Below are positions 34,654-44,600 of a stretch of DNA of 64,000 nt, piece after piece. Each line of letters begins with the position of its first letter. The first letter of the stretch is position 1. The position numbers and the translations under genes are program-made. The notes below the pieces were generated by a model that was not told where the DNA came from, did no database searches, and saw only the letters and a program-made list of their open reading frames with translations. The stretch covers positions 9,934-73,933 of the forward strand of contig JBLIRK010000007.1 of NCBI GenBank assembly GCA_048569615.1. Direction: 5' to 3'. Origin of the DNA: JAYEPK01 sp048569615. GTDB taxonomy: Archaea; Thermoplasmatota; Penumbrarchaeia; Penumbrarchaeales; Penumbrarchaeaceae.

Positions 34654-36167
34654 TCGTCGAGGTGGGAGAGCACGTCCAGCATCTCCTTCTCGACGTCCTT
34701 GGGCTTCTTCTTCCCTCCACCGAAGGAGAGCAGGGGAGCGGTCTTCATTGCTTCCTTCTTCCCGGGCTTGTTCAGGTTCGGTATCTCTATGTCGAAGTCG
34801 TCATCCTGCCTCTTGAGGTCTAGGACGGCTGGCTCCCTTCTCGGAGGCGCATGCTTCGCGGGAGCAGGGGTCGGGAGCTCCTTCATCCTGGTCTCCTGGA
34901 AGCGCTTCTTCTCCTGCTCCTGCTTCCTCTTGAACTCCTGCTTCTCGGCATCGTACTGCGACTTCAAGACCTTCCGCCGCTCCTTCCTCTCCATCCTTCT
35001 CCGCTTCCACCTCTCCCTCCTCTCGGGCTTGTTGGCAAAATGGTAGAGGGCAATGAAACCGGGGTCCTTGCCCGGCGGTAGTTTCCTCTTCCTCAGTGTC
35101 AGGGGATTGACTCCGAAGTTGAAGAAGAACACGGCGAGCAGGATCCAGAAAACGATGGCCCACATGTACGGGATGTAGACGAAATCGACACCTGTGATCT
35201 GGACGAGGAGTCCCTCCTGGTCATATACGAACTCCATCAAGTAGTCATTGTCCTGGACGTTGTACTTGGAGAAATAGGAGTTGAGATGGACAGGGATTAT
35301 TATCGTCTCACCATGGAGCTTGGCCTGGAAGGTCCTGGGCGAGGTTATCTTTATGGTGGTGTAGGCGCGCTCCCCCGGTCCGATATCGAGGACGGTCTCC
35401 TCCATCTCTATGACCCAACCTCCCTTTGTCAAGGCGTGCATGGTGGGGATATCTATCTCAACTCTCTCGTAGCCGTTGCCCTGGTTGAACACACTGCATT
35501 TCAACGTGCCCTTGCCTCCGGAAAGCACGGAGAGCATGGGGGGATCGGTCTCGAACCTGAGCTGGTGGAAGGGTCTGACATTGATATATATGGGATAGTC
35601 TGGGATCGCTCCCGTGCTCCGGGAACCTCCCGCTTGGTACTTCATCAGCCACTCGCCCTTGACCGTGACCTTGATGAGGTCGTTGGGCCCGGTGGAATAC
35701 CTCGTGAAGGGAGAGATCCTGACGAATACCTTGACGGCGATGGCCTCGTACTTGAATCCGGGCCTGAACTCCCATATCGGCTTGTCGATGGAATGGGTGA
35801 GCTCGGGATGCTCGCATTCGGTCCACATCCTCAGAAAAACCGCGGTCCTCTCGAACTTGGCCGATCGGTAGATGGACACGTATCCCGAAATATTGGACTG
35901 CCCCGGAATCGTGCTCTTGTCCGCCAGATAGGCCTGGGGCCCCGTCCAAAGGTCAATAACATTGCCGTCCCTCTCGTTTCTCTGGGCTTCGTTCGAGGGC
36001 TCGAAGTTGAAGGTGACATTGATGGGCCTTACCGCCCGGGCGTCCTCGGTAAAGGGGCCGTATAGTACGAGGGTGGCTCCCAGCATGATGACAAGCATTC
36101 CCATTACAAGGGGGAGCCTCGTGCGGGATAACTTCCATCTGCCTTCCAGCATGGTGATGCACCTCAT
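34650..36167 (-). CDS. Membrane protein with extracytoplasmic NEW3-like domains and cytosolic coiled coil
   Basis: A 505-residue protein: N-terminal TM/signal (about 18-40), extracytoplasmic beta domains (about 45-330; one resembles the NEW3 'F-N-Q-G-N-G' repeat), second TM (about 332-350), then a strongly basic/acidic coiled coil (about 375-440) and a short motif-rich tail. It belongs to a coupled series (DUF211, this gene, the acidic protein), with ATGA overlaps at both ends. The function is unknown; the topology suggests linking surface and cytoplasm. Confidence 0.68.
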   Translation of the reverse strand: MRCITMLEGRWKLSRTRLPLVMGMLVIMLGATLVLYGPFTEDARAVRPINVTFNFEPSNEAQRNERDGNVIDLWTGPQAYLADKSTIPGQSNISGYVSIYRSAKFERTAVFLRMWTECEHPELTHSIDKPIWEFRPGFKYEAIAVKVFVRISPFTRYSTGPNDLIKVTVKGEWLMKYQAGGSRSTGAIPDYPIYINVRPFHQLRFETDPPMLSVLSGGKGTLKCSVFNQGNGYERVEIDIPTMHALTKGGWVIEMEETVLDIGPGERAYTTIKITSPRTFQAKLHGETIIIPVHLNSYFSKYNVQDNDYLMEFVYDQEGLLVQITGVDFVYIPYMWAIVFWILLAVFFFNFGVNPLTLRKRKLPPGKDPGFIALYHFANKPERRERWKRRRMERKERRKVLKSQYDAEKQEFKRKQEQEKKRFQETRMKELPTPAPAKHAPPRREPAVLDLKRQDDDFDIEIPNLNKPGKKEAMKTAPLLSFGGGKKKPKDVEKEMLDVLSHLDD

Positions 36168-36454
36168 CGGTCCTGGGGGGTGTCCACTTCTTCCACTATC
36201 TCCTCACCAGCATAGATCGCATCTATGGAGTGGACCGATCCAGCCATCTCCTCGATGGCCTTTCGGATCTGCACATAGTTGAGATTGAAGCCCTCGACTA
36301 TCACCTTGATGTTCTCGGTCTCCTGGTCCACCTCATTCAGGAATATGGAGACTCCCGACACGTGTTTTATGGCTGACAGCTTCTCGGAGTATTCGACTAT
36401 ATCCGGCTTGTGGGGTTTGAGAACATCGAGAACTATTTTCCTTAGGTTGGTCAA
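36164..36454 (-). CDS. DUF211 family protein
   Basis: A 96-residue protein matching archaeal DUF211: opening I-V-L-D-V-L-K-P-H-K-P-D, and the E-T-E-N-I-K-V-I-V-E-G strand pair. The fold is ferredoxin-like; biochemical function is not established. It heads a coupled minus-strand series with the NEW3-like membrane protein and the acidic protein. The divergent plus gene shares its 133-bp upstream region. Confidence 0.88.
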   Translation of the reverse strand: MTNLRKIVLDVLKPHKPDIVEYSEKLSAIKHVSGVSIFLNEVDQETENIKVIVEGFNLNYVQIRKAIEEMAGSVHSIDAIYAGEEIVEEVDTPQDR

Positions 36455-36510
36455 CCCTTTGCCTCCCTGTCCGAAATGTATTTGTGTTTATGTTGTGTAT
36501 TGGGAGGCGC

Positions 36511-36520
36511 TATATAAAAG
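36511..36520 (+). promoter_or_regulatory. TATA box of the small TM gene at 36,588
   Basis: TATATAAAAG is a near-perfect archaeal TATA box, but it lies about 70 bp before the ATG, so a leader of roughly 45 nt is predicted. That leader includes a GGCTCTGGCCAGC hairpin near 36,552-36,565 and AAGGATGGAGG close to the start. Confidence 0.6.
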
Positions 36521-36587
36521 GGTTGGGTCAACACCCTAGAAACTTGAATGACTGGCTCTGGCCAGCAACATGAAGGATTGATGAAGG

Positions 36588-36980
36588 ATGGAGGAAAAGA
36601 GACCGTCGTTCATAAGGGCAGCCCTAATCACGATGGGGCTTTATCTGCTGTCCGTCCCCTTCATCATCATACCTTTGATAGGGCCCATACTCGCGGTCAC
36701 CTTCGTCCCTTATTTGGCTTCGGCAATGGGCTCCAGGTCGGCCCATCCCAAGGAGCGGCTCCCTCTTGCTTTCACCTGTGCATTTATATGGTCGGCCATT
36801 CAAACCCTTGTCATCATCCTGGTAATGAGCAGGATCGCGGAGCTCTCCCCAATGGGTTTCAGGCTGGACAGCATTGCAATATGGCTGCTTTTAATGATAT
36901 GGCTCCTCAACACGCTTTTCACGGTGCTTGGGGCGCTTCATCCCTGGAAGGACCCCTTCAAGGGGCCGCAGGAACCGTAA
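36588..36980 (+). CDS. Small multi-TM membrane protein
   Basis: A 130-residue protein with four hydrophobic segments (about 10-40 possibly two helices, 58-82, 93-115). It ends P-W-K-D-P-F-K-G-P. No family assigned. It is convergent with the zinc-ribbon/PQ-rich gene (4 bp apart) and has a very strong TATA box upstream. The overlapping frame starting at 36,548 is a shadow. Confidence 0.62.
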   Translation: MEEKRPSFIRAALITMGLYLLSVPFIIIPLIGPILAVTFVPYLASAMGSRSAHPKERLPLAFTCAFIWSAIQTLVIILVMSRIAELSPMGFRLDSIAIWLLLMIWLLNTLFTVLGALHPWKDPFKGPQEP

Positions 36981-36984
36981 CGTT

Positions 36985-38178
36985 TCACTGCTGGGGCGGA
37001 GGCGTCCGGGGCTGCATCTGCTGACCCTGGGGAGCTGGAGGCTTCTGCGGCTGGGTCATTTGAGGCTGCTGGTATTGCGGAGCGGGAGCCTGTGCGGGCT
37101 GAGGTTGGGCATACTGGACCTGACCAGGTTGCTGTACCGGTTGAGGTTGTGCATATTTTACCTGGGCAGGCTGCTGAGCAGGCTGTACCTGGCCGCCGGC
37201 AGCTGCGGGAGGTTGAGCACGCATCTGCGGCGGCTGCTCCTCCCATGAAGGAGCGAAGGCCCCCATCTGGGCAACGGCCTTGTCCAGATCCGGATCCTCC
37301 TCAGGATAGGCGGCTTCCATGGCCTCTTTCTGCTCCTCGGAATAGGACTGCCACTGCTGCATCCTCTGCTGCTCCGCCATCTTCTTCCTTGCGGCTTCCC
37401 GAAGCATCAGCTGCTGTCTTCTCAGCTCCTTGTCCTCCTCCATCAGGCGCTCCATGGACCTGTCCGCCTTTCCAACTGCCCCGATCGTAAGAAGTGTCGC
37501 CCCGATCAGAAGCACTAGGAGACCAGGTAAAGTGAATACCCATCCGGATATCCAGCCCTTTCCGCCCCATACGGGCTCTGCAGTGGCCACGGCCCTCATC
37601 TCCCCCCACTCGTTTGGCTTTGCCTCGACTATGACCAGGACCCGGTCTCCGCGGTCCCCAAGATCCTTTGCGGAATAGATCCAAACGTGGGGCTCCAGAT
37701 TGACGTTGCTCGTACTGTGGGCGTTTGCCCTGTTGTCAACACCATCCCCGTTTATCTCATAGGCGGTCATCTTCATATAACCGGCGCTGTCGCCCTGCCA
37801 TCCGGTATCCTCATCGGTGACCTCCTTGGTTATCTCGCCGAATATCCACTCCTCGCCGCCGGGGACCTCGTAGTGCCATGCATCGTTATAATAGGGCTTG
37901 ATCGAATCCGGGTTGAAAACTGCCACCATCATGATCATGAAGATGAGGATCATCAGGAAGAATCCCACGACCGCCGTGATACCTCCCGCCCCAATCAGTA
38001 GGGGATTTCTGATTCGCTGGACCTTTACCTTTGACATCTTCTCCTGGATGTCTTCCTCCGTGATCTCGGGAACCTCCTCCCCCGGAATGAAAACGAGAGG
38101 GGATCCGCAGTGTGAGCATTTCTGGATATCGCCGTAGTTGTTCTTACCGCATTTCGGGCACCGGGTTGCCATGTCCAC
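36985..38178 (-). CDS. Zinc-ribbon membrane protein with PQ-rich repeat tail
   Basis: A 397-residue protein. An N-terminal zinc ribbon (C-P-K-C, C-S-H-C, about 7-25) is followed by a TM helix (about 58-85), an extracytoplasmic domain (about 90-205), a second TM (about 212-235), a charged coiled coil (about 238-290), and a P/Q/Y-rich tail with a 14-residue repeat ending Y-A-Q-P-Q-P. The repeat is encoded by a 42-bp tandem duplication at 37,097-37,180. The family is not recognised; the zinc ribbon faces the cytosol. It is convergent with the small TM gene. Confidence 0.7.
   Translation of the reverse strand: MDMATRCPKCGKNNYGDIQKCSHCGSPLVFIPGEEVPEITEEDIQEKMSKVKVQRIRNPLLIGAGGITAVVGFFLMILIFMIMMVAVFNPDSIKPYYNDAWHYEVPGGEEWIFGEITKEVTDEDTGWQGDSAGYMKMTAYEINGDGVDNRANAHSTSNVNLEPHVWIYSAKDLGDRGDRVLVIVEAKPNEWGEMRAVATAEPVWGGKGWISGWVFTLPGLLVLLIGATLLTIGAVGKADRSMERLMEEDKELRRQQLMLREAARKKMAEQQRMQQWQSYSEEQKEAMEAAYPEEDPDLDKAVAQMGAFAPSWEEQPPQMRAQPPAAAGGQVQPAQQPAQVKYAQPQPVQQPGQVQYAQPQPAQAPAPQYQQPQMTQPQKPPAPQGQQMQPRTPPPQQ
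37097..37180. repeat. 42-bp tandem duplication in PQ-rich tail coding region
   Basis: Two imperfect 42-bp copies (37,097-37,138 and 37,139-37,180) encode the tandem peptide units ...Q-P-G-Q-V-Q-Y-A-Q-P-Q-P and ...Q-P-A-Q-V-K-Y-A-Q-P-Q-P of the zinc-ribbon membrane protein. The unit is a multiple of 3, so copy number can change without frameshift. Confidence 0.75.
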
Positions 38179-38266
38179 ACCCCGACCAGCATAATGCTAA
38201 TGGATATAATAGATTTCGTCAGGATGGGGCATCGCTCACTCAAGGAGCCGATCCGAAAAAAAGGTT

Positions 38267-38530
38267 CTACTTTATACTTTCCAGAATGGATGTCGCATTC
38301 CATATGAGGGTCCTTGCATGGAGGGGTATGTTCGGATCGTTTGACAGCTCCTCCAGCGTTGAAACGACGCTTGCGCACCTGAGGTCAAGGGCCTCTCTAT
38401 TGTCAAAGAGCCTCTCCTTGGAGTCCTTTGCTCCCTTCCTGATGTTCCTTGGAACGGACGTGTCCTCGGAAAGCATATCGAGGTACGCGGAAACCTGCTC
38501 TAGCTTCTTCTCTGTGGAGTGGTCGACCAT
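38267..38530 (-). CDS. UPF0147 family protein
   Basis: An 87-residue helical protein matching archaeal UPF0147, with V-P-R-N-I-R-K-G-A and a paired-helix body; function unknown. The start at 38,530 follows GGAGG by 7 nt; the next Met upstream (38,536) is too close to it. A TTTTTATACAGC TATA box lies about 50 bp upstream. It is separated from the giant surface-protein gene by that gene's terminator. Confidence 0.85.
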   Translation of the reverse strand: MVDHSTEKKLEQVSAYLDMLSEDTSVPRNIRKGAKDSKERLFDNREALDLRCASVVSTLEELSNDPNIPLHARTLIWNATSILESIK

Positions 38531-38633
38531 GATCATTCCTCCTTTACCCAGCTCTACGGACGGTGCATGTGATTGACGTGCTGTATAAAAACATTTCCAC
38601 AAAAAGGGTTCCCTGATCAGAGTAATTATTAAT

Positions 38634-38664
38634 AAAAAAAGGAGAGGGAAGAGTCTCCCTCTCC
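38634..38664 (-). terminator. Intrinsic-type terminator of the giant surface-protein gene
   Basis: On the minus strand a GGAGAGGGA...TCCCTCTCC stem with a short loop is followed directly by a run of T. It lies just after the stop at 38,680, so it fits as the 3' end of the giant gene. Archaea can terminate on T-runs alone; the stem makes this site stronger-looking than most. Confidence 0.65.
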
Positions 38665-38679
38665 GCATCTACATTGGCA

Positions 38680-41600
38680 TCACTTCTTCTCTGGTATGAC
38701 CAGAGTCACACCGCATTCCTTGCAAGGCACCTCGGCGGGCCTCTTGTCGATGGAGACGACCTGCTGGGTCATGCACTTGGGGCACTGGACCTTCACATTC
38801 TCCTTCGATGCGGGCTTCTTGTCAGAGACCGGTGCGAGTTTTCCGGGAGCCGAGGGGAGACCGGCAGCAGCTCCGCTCGGGGCCATGGGGGCGCCGGCGG
38901 CTTCCTTGATGACCTTCCTGGGACCGCCCGGACCTCCTTCGGCCTTTAGCTTGCTTATTATCTCCTCCAGCTCCTTGACCTCCCTGTTCTTGTTCATAGA
39001 CAGCAATACAGCGGCTATTATCGCCAGCAGAGCGACAAGTGCAAGGGCTCCTATGAACCATATACTGCCAAGTATCGAGCTGAAATTGAAGCGGGATACG
39101 CTCAATTTCTTTGCCTTGGCCTCGTTGTTGGAGGTCGAGGTTTCGATTATGGCATCACCCTCGTTGATCCTCACCTCGAGCTTGTGGTCTCCCGCTGTTG
39201 CCTCCCACTCGAAGACGAAGGTGGTGTTGTCGCCCGCCCCTATGTTGTCCGGATCGGTCCTGATGGCCTTGTTGCCGTCATAGAGCGTCACCTCGACATC
39301 CTCGGCTAGGGCGGACCCTTCGTTGAATACCGTAACCTCCACTTCGTAGATCTCGCCGTCCACCGGGTTCGAGGGCAGCCTGATGTCCTTGGCAGCCAAT
39401 GTCAGATCGGGGACAAGAGCTGTCACGTGGATGGTGAAGTAGATCCTCTCCTGCTTCCCGGCACTGGAGCCGTCATCGGGGATGACCTCGAACCTGAGGT
39501 CCTTGTAGCCGGAATAGAAGCCGTCGGTCGGCTGGAACCTGATGGTAACGGTGATCTCCTCCTCGTCTCCCATGGGTATCGCCACATGGGCCTTGGACAC
39601 GGTAATCTCCCATCCGGCAGGATTCGAGGGCTTCTTTATCTCGAAGGTGTCGTCCTTGTTGCCGAGGTTTTCCAGGGTCACCTTGATCTCAAGGTCCTCG
39701 TCGTCATTGACCTCCCACCTTTCGGGACTTGCTGCCTCCGCACCCTTGCTTACATCCGCCACTTCCGCCTTGAAGACCTGCTCCACATCCACCGTGAAAT
39801 CCAACTCCTCGGGGGCCTTGTCCCTGTCTCCCTTGGAAGACACTTCGACGGTGAATTCGTAGCTGTCCGCCTCTACGTCCCGCGGCTCCCTTACCTCATC
39901 GAGATCGGGTATGGTGACGTTGAAAAATACATATATCTCCTCGTCGGGCAGGAGAGTGATCGCCCGGTATTGGTTCGGGATATCCACCCAGTTGTCCTTG
40001 TTGCCCTTCACATCGACCTCGAATGTATCTTCGGTGTTTGCCCTGTTGTGCAGCTTGAACCTGAAGGTGATCCTGTCTCCCGGTTCCGCTTCCTCTGTGT
40101 CCTTGTCCGTTTCGAGTGTGTGCTCGAAGGATTCCTCTATCTCGATGCGGAGAAGTATCCAGTCGGTTGCCTTCTCCCTCTCGGTCTTGGAGGTGGAGTC
40201 CCTCATCACGGAGATGTTGAAGTAGTAGAAGCCTGCAAGGGCATCCTGGTTGTCGTCCGGGACCCTGATGGTAAGGGTGAAGCCCTTCTCGTCCGATGTC
40301 CTCCCCTTTGCGTCAAGTGAGAGCTTGGAATTGGAAAGGGTTGCCCAGTTGTCGGTATCCTCCTCCCGGACCTCGATCCTGAATGTGTCGTCCTCGTTGC
40401 CGAGATTGGCCAGGGTCAGGTCGAAGACTATGTCGTCACCTACCCTGCTCTTCTTCTCCTCGGATTCCGCCGTCACCTCGACGCCGTAGGTCTGCTGGAC
40501 GTCGATGGTGAACTCCTTCCAAGCCGTCACGTAGTCTTCAGAGGTCCGGAAACCGGTAGTTTCTCCCTCGGATATCCATCTCGCCTTGAAGCTGTACCTT
40601 CCCGTGAGAGTGTCGGCGGGCATCTCTACCTTGATCCTTAGAGAGACCAGCTTGCCCTTTCCTACCTCGTATATCTCCTTACCGCCAAAATAGAGGAACT
40701 GGAAATCCTCGGGCAGGCTCTCGTCTATCTCCAGCTGGAAATTGTCGTTACCGGTTCCGGTATTCTTTACCTGTATGTCGAAGTAGACCTCCATCTTCGT
40801 TGGATCGGTCTTGTTGAGGAAGGTCGGGAACAGATCGTTACCCCTGATGTCGGCGCCATAGGCCTGCTTGACCTTTGTGATGAGCTTGAGGGGCTCGGAG
40901 TATTTGTTATCCGCAGCGACATCGCCCTCCGAATAGGCCCATATGGTGGTGTTGAAGTCGAATACCCGGTAGCTCGAATCCGGGATCTTCACGCTAACGG
41001 TTATGGTCTCGGACTGGCCCTTGGGGATCTGTGTCGTTACCTTCTTGCTGAGGGTCACCCATTCCGGATACTGTGAGAATTCGATGTTGTCCCATACCTC
41101 CTGGGAAACGGCAGCCGGGCGCGTCATGCCCGACTTCAGCACCTCAAGCTTGAAGGTGTCCGCGTCCTCACCCTTGTTCCTGACCTGGACCTCGTAGAGG
41201 ACTTCGGTGGTTCTTTCATCGACGTCCGGCGTGATCTCCTTTGTCTCCTCGCTGGAGACAAGCTCAAGGTCCCTCCTGGGCTCCACCTTGACCCTCAGCG
41301 GCTGCTGGTCGGTCTTGTCCGTGTCGCCCTTGGAGATCGCCTTTATCGTAAAGGTTACCTCCTCCGCGGCAGCGGATTCAGGTATGTCTATCTCGACCCA
41401 GATGGTCTTGTCACCGTCTATAGCCAGATCATCGACCGATGTCTCCAGGGTATTGACCCCTCCAGTGACGAAACCGAAGTCCGCCCATTGGGATTTGCTC
41501 GAGGAGAGCTCGATATCGAAACCGTCAAGCGTGTTGCCCTTGTTCTTCAGCTTGACGCTGAAGGTAACCAATTCGGTGGGTTCGGCCTCCTTCAGGGTGG

Positions 41601-44600
41601 TCCCCGTCGGAACAGTGAGATCCGGGAGGAACTCCTCGTTCACGTCAACATCGAAGCCGGTCAGTGTGTATGCGCTCTTCCCCGACACCGAAGCGTTGAA
41701 TGTGAAGGTTATCTTTCCCGCAATGGCAGAGCTCTTGACATCGATGGTCGCGATAATGTCGGTGGCGCTGTTTGGTTTCAGGCCCGACACCGTTGAGGGG
41801 GATATGGATACCCAATTGGAATAACCAGTCGGATTTGTTGTCTGCAATTTCACATTGATCGTGGCCGGCTCGTTGCCCTTGTTGGTTATATTGAGCTTTA
41901 TGTTGGTGAGCTTGGTGCCCGGATCGGCGCTTGCCGACCCTTGGGGTATTATGAACTGGACCTTGTAGACCGGCATTACCTTCACCTTGATGGTGAAAGT
42001 GTCGACCACGATATCGTCCAGGTCCTGTGTGGTCTCTCCCTCCGATGTTGCCTTGACGCTCAATTCGTAGGTCCCGGTCTCTATGATCTTGTCATCGATG
42101 GAGGGAACGGTCACGTTCACCCATATGGATGCCCTTGCCTCGGAGGCAAGGACGATCAGTGATGGCGATATCTCGATGTTGTCGAAGAGCTCGGAGACCG
42201 ATGTCTTTTCCACCTCGATGGAGAATGTGTCAGATGTCCTGGTTCCCCTGTTCTGAAGACTCATCAGGAAGGAGGCTGCCTCGCCCGGGAGGGCCTGCTC
42301 GAAATCGTCATTGGTGGCAAGGTTCCCGGCATAGGCATCCGCGAATACGGCGGTGAAGTACCTCTCGTCAAATATGGTCTCATCCTCCGAGTGAGTGGCC
42401 TTTACCTTGACCCAGACAGAGCCCCAGTCGGTGTTCACATCCTGTGCGATGGTGGCCGTGAGGGTGATCACTTCCTGCTCCAGGGGAGCGAGGACCCTTG
42501 TCGTCTGGTTCGCTGTCGGAATGCTCCAGCTCACTTTAGTGCCGTAATCCGGGTGCTGTATGCTTAGACCATAATAATCGTTCGTGGTTCCCCTGTTCTG
42601 GATCACAACGCTGAACTTGACGTTGCTTCCCAGTGCCACCTGGCTGCTGTTTATTCCGGAGAGTATCCTCACTCTATGGACCGGATCAAGGACCAGGTTG
42701 AGGGTTATGGTCTTGATCTTGTCGTCAGCCGTGTTGGTCAGGGTTCCGTTGTCGGACCTGGTCTCAACGGTGAACTGATAGGTCCCTGCGCTGATGCCGG
42801 AGCTTATCTTTGGCATGTCCATTGTCATCCTGGCTGCCTTGGATTCACCTCCGTTTATTGTGATCTGGCTCTTGCTGTTCTCCACGAAATTGATGGTGTA
42901 AAGGCCGGCGAAGCCGCTGGGTGCCTGCTTCACGCTCACCTTGATGGATGTGTCGGTCCCCGACCCTCTATTGAAGACGTCCATATCGAAATAGACCTTC
43001 CTGGCGGGTCCCGTATCGTTGGAGAACTGTCCCCTCATGCTCTCCCTGTTGGCAGTTATGTCCACGGCGTAGAGCTGGGGGATCCTCACGGAGAGCCAGA
43101 TGGTCTTGAACACGTTGCTGTTCTGGGAGCTTGCGTTCACCATGAACCGGTATGTTCCCTCGGTCGACGTGGAGGGAGCCGAAACGGTTATGTTGAAGTA
43201 ATAGACCTGGTCCGAATCGAGCAGCGGGGTGGTCGCCGCGGAGATCAGAGGGCTCCAGTCGGTCTGGATCTGCTGTGTTTCCCCGTTGACGGCCAGGTTG
43301 AAGGCATCCCTTCCGTTCCCTTTGTTCTGGAGTCTCACCATTATGCTGTATGTGTTCCCGGGCTGGCCCCGGGATATGATGGCGCCGTTGGGCGCATCCA
43401 GGAACGCTCCGTAGTCCTTGTTTATCTTCGCCTGGAAGCTGGATGATACCGAGGGACCATGGGTGGAGTTGGCGTAGATCTTCAGTGTATAGGTCTGGGC
43501 AAGGACTATGTCGGCATCGGGGGTCACAGTGACGGTGACGAGCTGCTTGCCGTCCCTGGGAAGGGTGATGGAGGAGGGCTCCACGGAGGTATCCTGGAAT
43601 CCGTCGGGATACTGGACCTCAAAGTCGAAATCGTCCTGGTCGTTCCCGATGTTCGTAACGTTGAATGTGAAGGTGATGGTCCCGTCCGGGTCCACTGTCT
43701 TAAGGGATGAGCCCGTGTTCAGAATCCTGACATCATAGAAAGGCTGGACGACGCAGGAGACCTTGACAGACCTCTTGATGTTGCCATCCCCAACGGAGGT
43801 GGCGTTGATGTAGAACTCTCCCTTGGAGTTCACCGCCGGCCTCAGGGATTTTGAGGGCGGATAGGCGAAGAAGGTGACGTTCACCTTCCCGTCAGCCACG
43901 ACCTTGGAGGTCGTGGTCGTTGAAAGGTCTCCGCCCCATCCCGCTGTAATGTACTGTGGCGGGATGTAATATTGAAGGTTGAACTGGTCCTCTCCGTTTC
44001 CAAGGTTCGTTATCTGGACGTTGAAGTTCACAACGGTCTGTGTCGTGATGTCCACCTGTTTGACACCCTCGGACTGAATGGAGAGCTTGTATTCCTGCTT
44101 CACATTGGTGGTTATCGTCCTTGTTGCCGAGGTGGTGTTGTCGGTAAGGGACCGGGCCCTTACCGTGACCTGGTACGTCTGGGCCTTGGCATTGGATGGG
44201 GATTGGATCGTAACTATCGCCTGTTTCTTGGTGTTGGGTTCGAACTTTCCGGTATCGAAATCTATGGATGCCGACCATCCTGTGGGCACTGTGGTGGCCT
44301 CGAGGTTGTATCCGTCCAGATCGTTCCCGCTGTTGGTCACGTTGAACCTGTAGGTGACGGCGTCGCCCGGATAGACGTTCTTGATTCCGGGGGATTCCAG
44401 CAGAACCCCGTAGGTCCTCTTGATTATCGTGGAAAGAAGAACAGACTGGGATGAGTTGATGGGATCGTTCTGGGACGTCGCTTTGATGGTGGCATAGCAG
44501 TAAGCGGAGATGTTCACCCCCGTTGGAGCCCTGACGCTCACGGTGAAGGTGTCGGTCCCGCCACTGGCTATGTTGGACGTGGTGGTCTTGGATAATGTGA

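Noticed and set aside
37097..37180. CRISPR-like repeat
   Set aside because: There are only two adjacent copies without spacers, and they encode in-frame peptide repeats.
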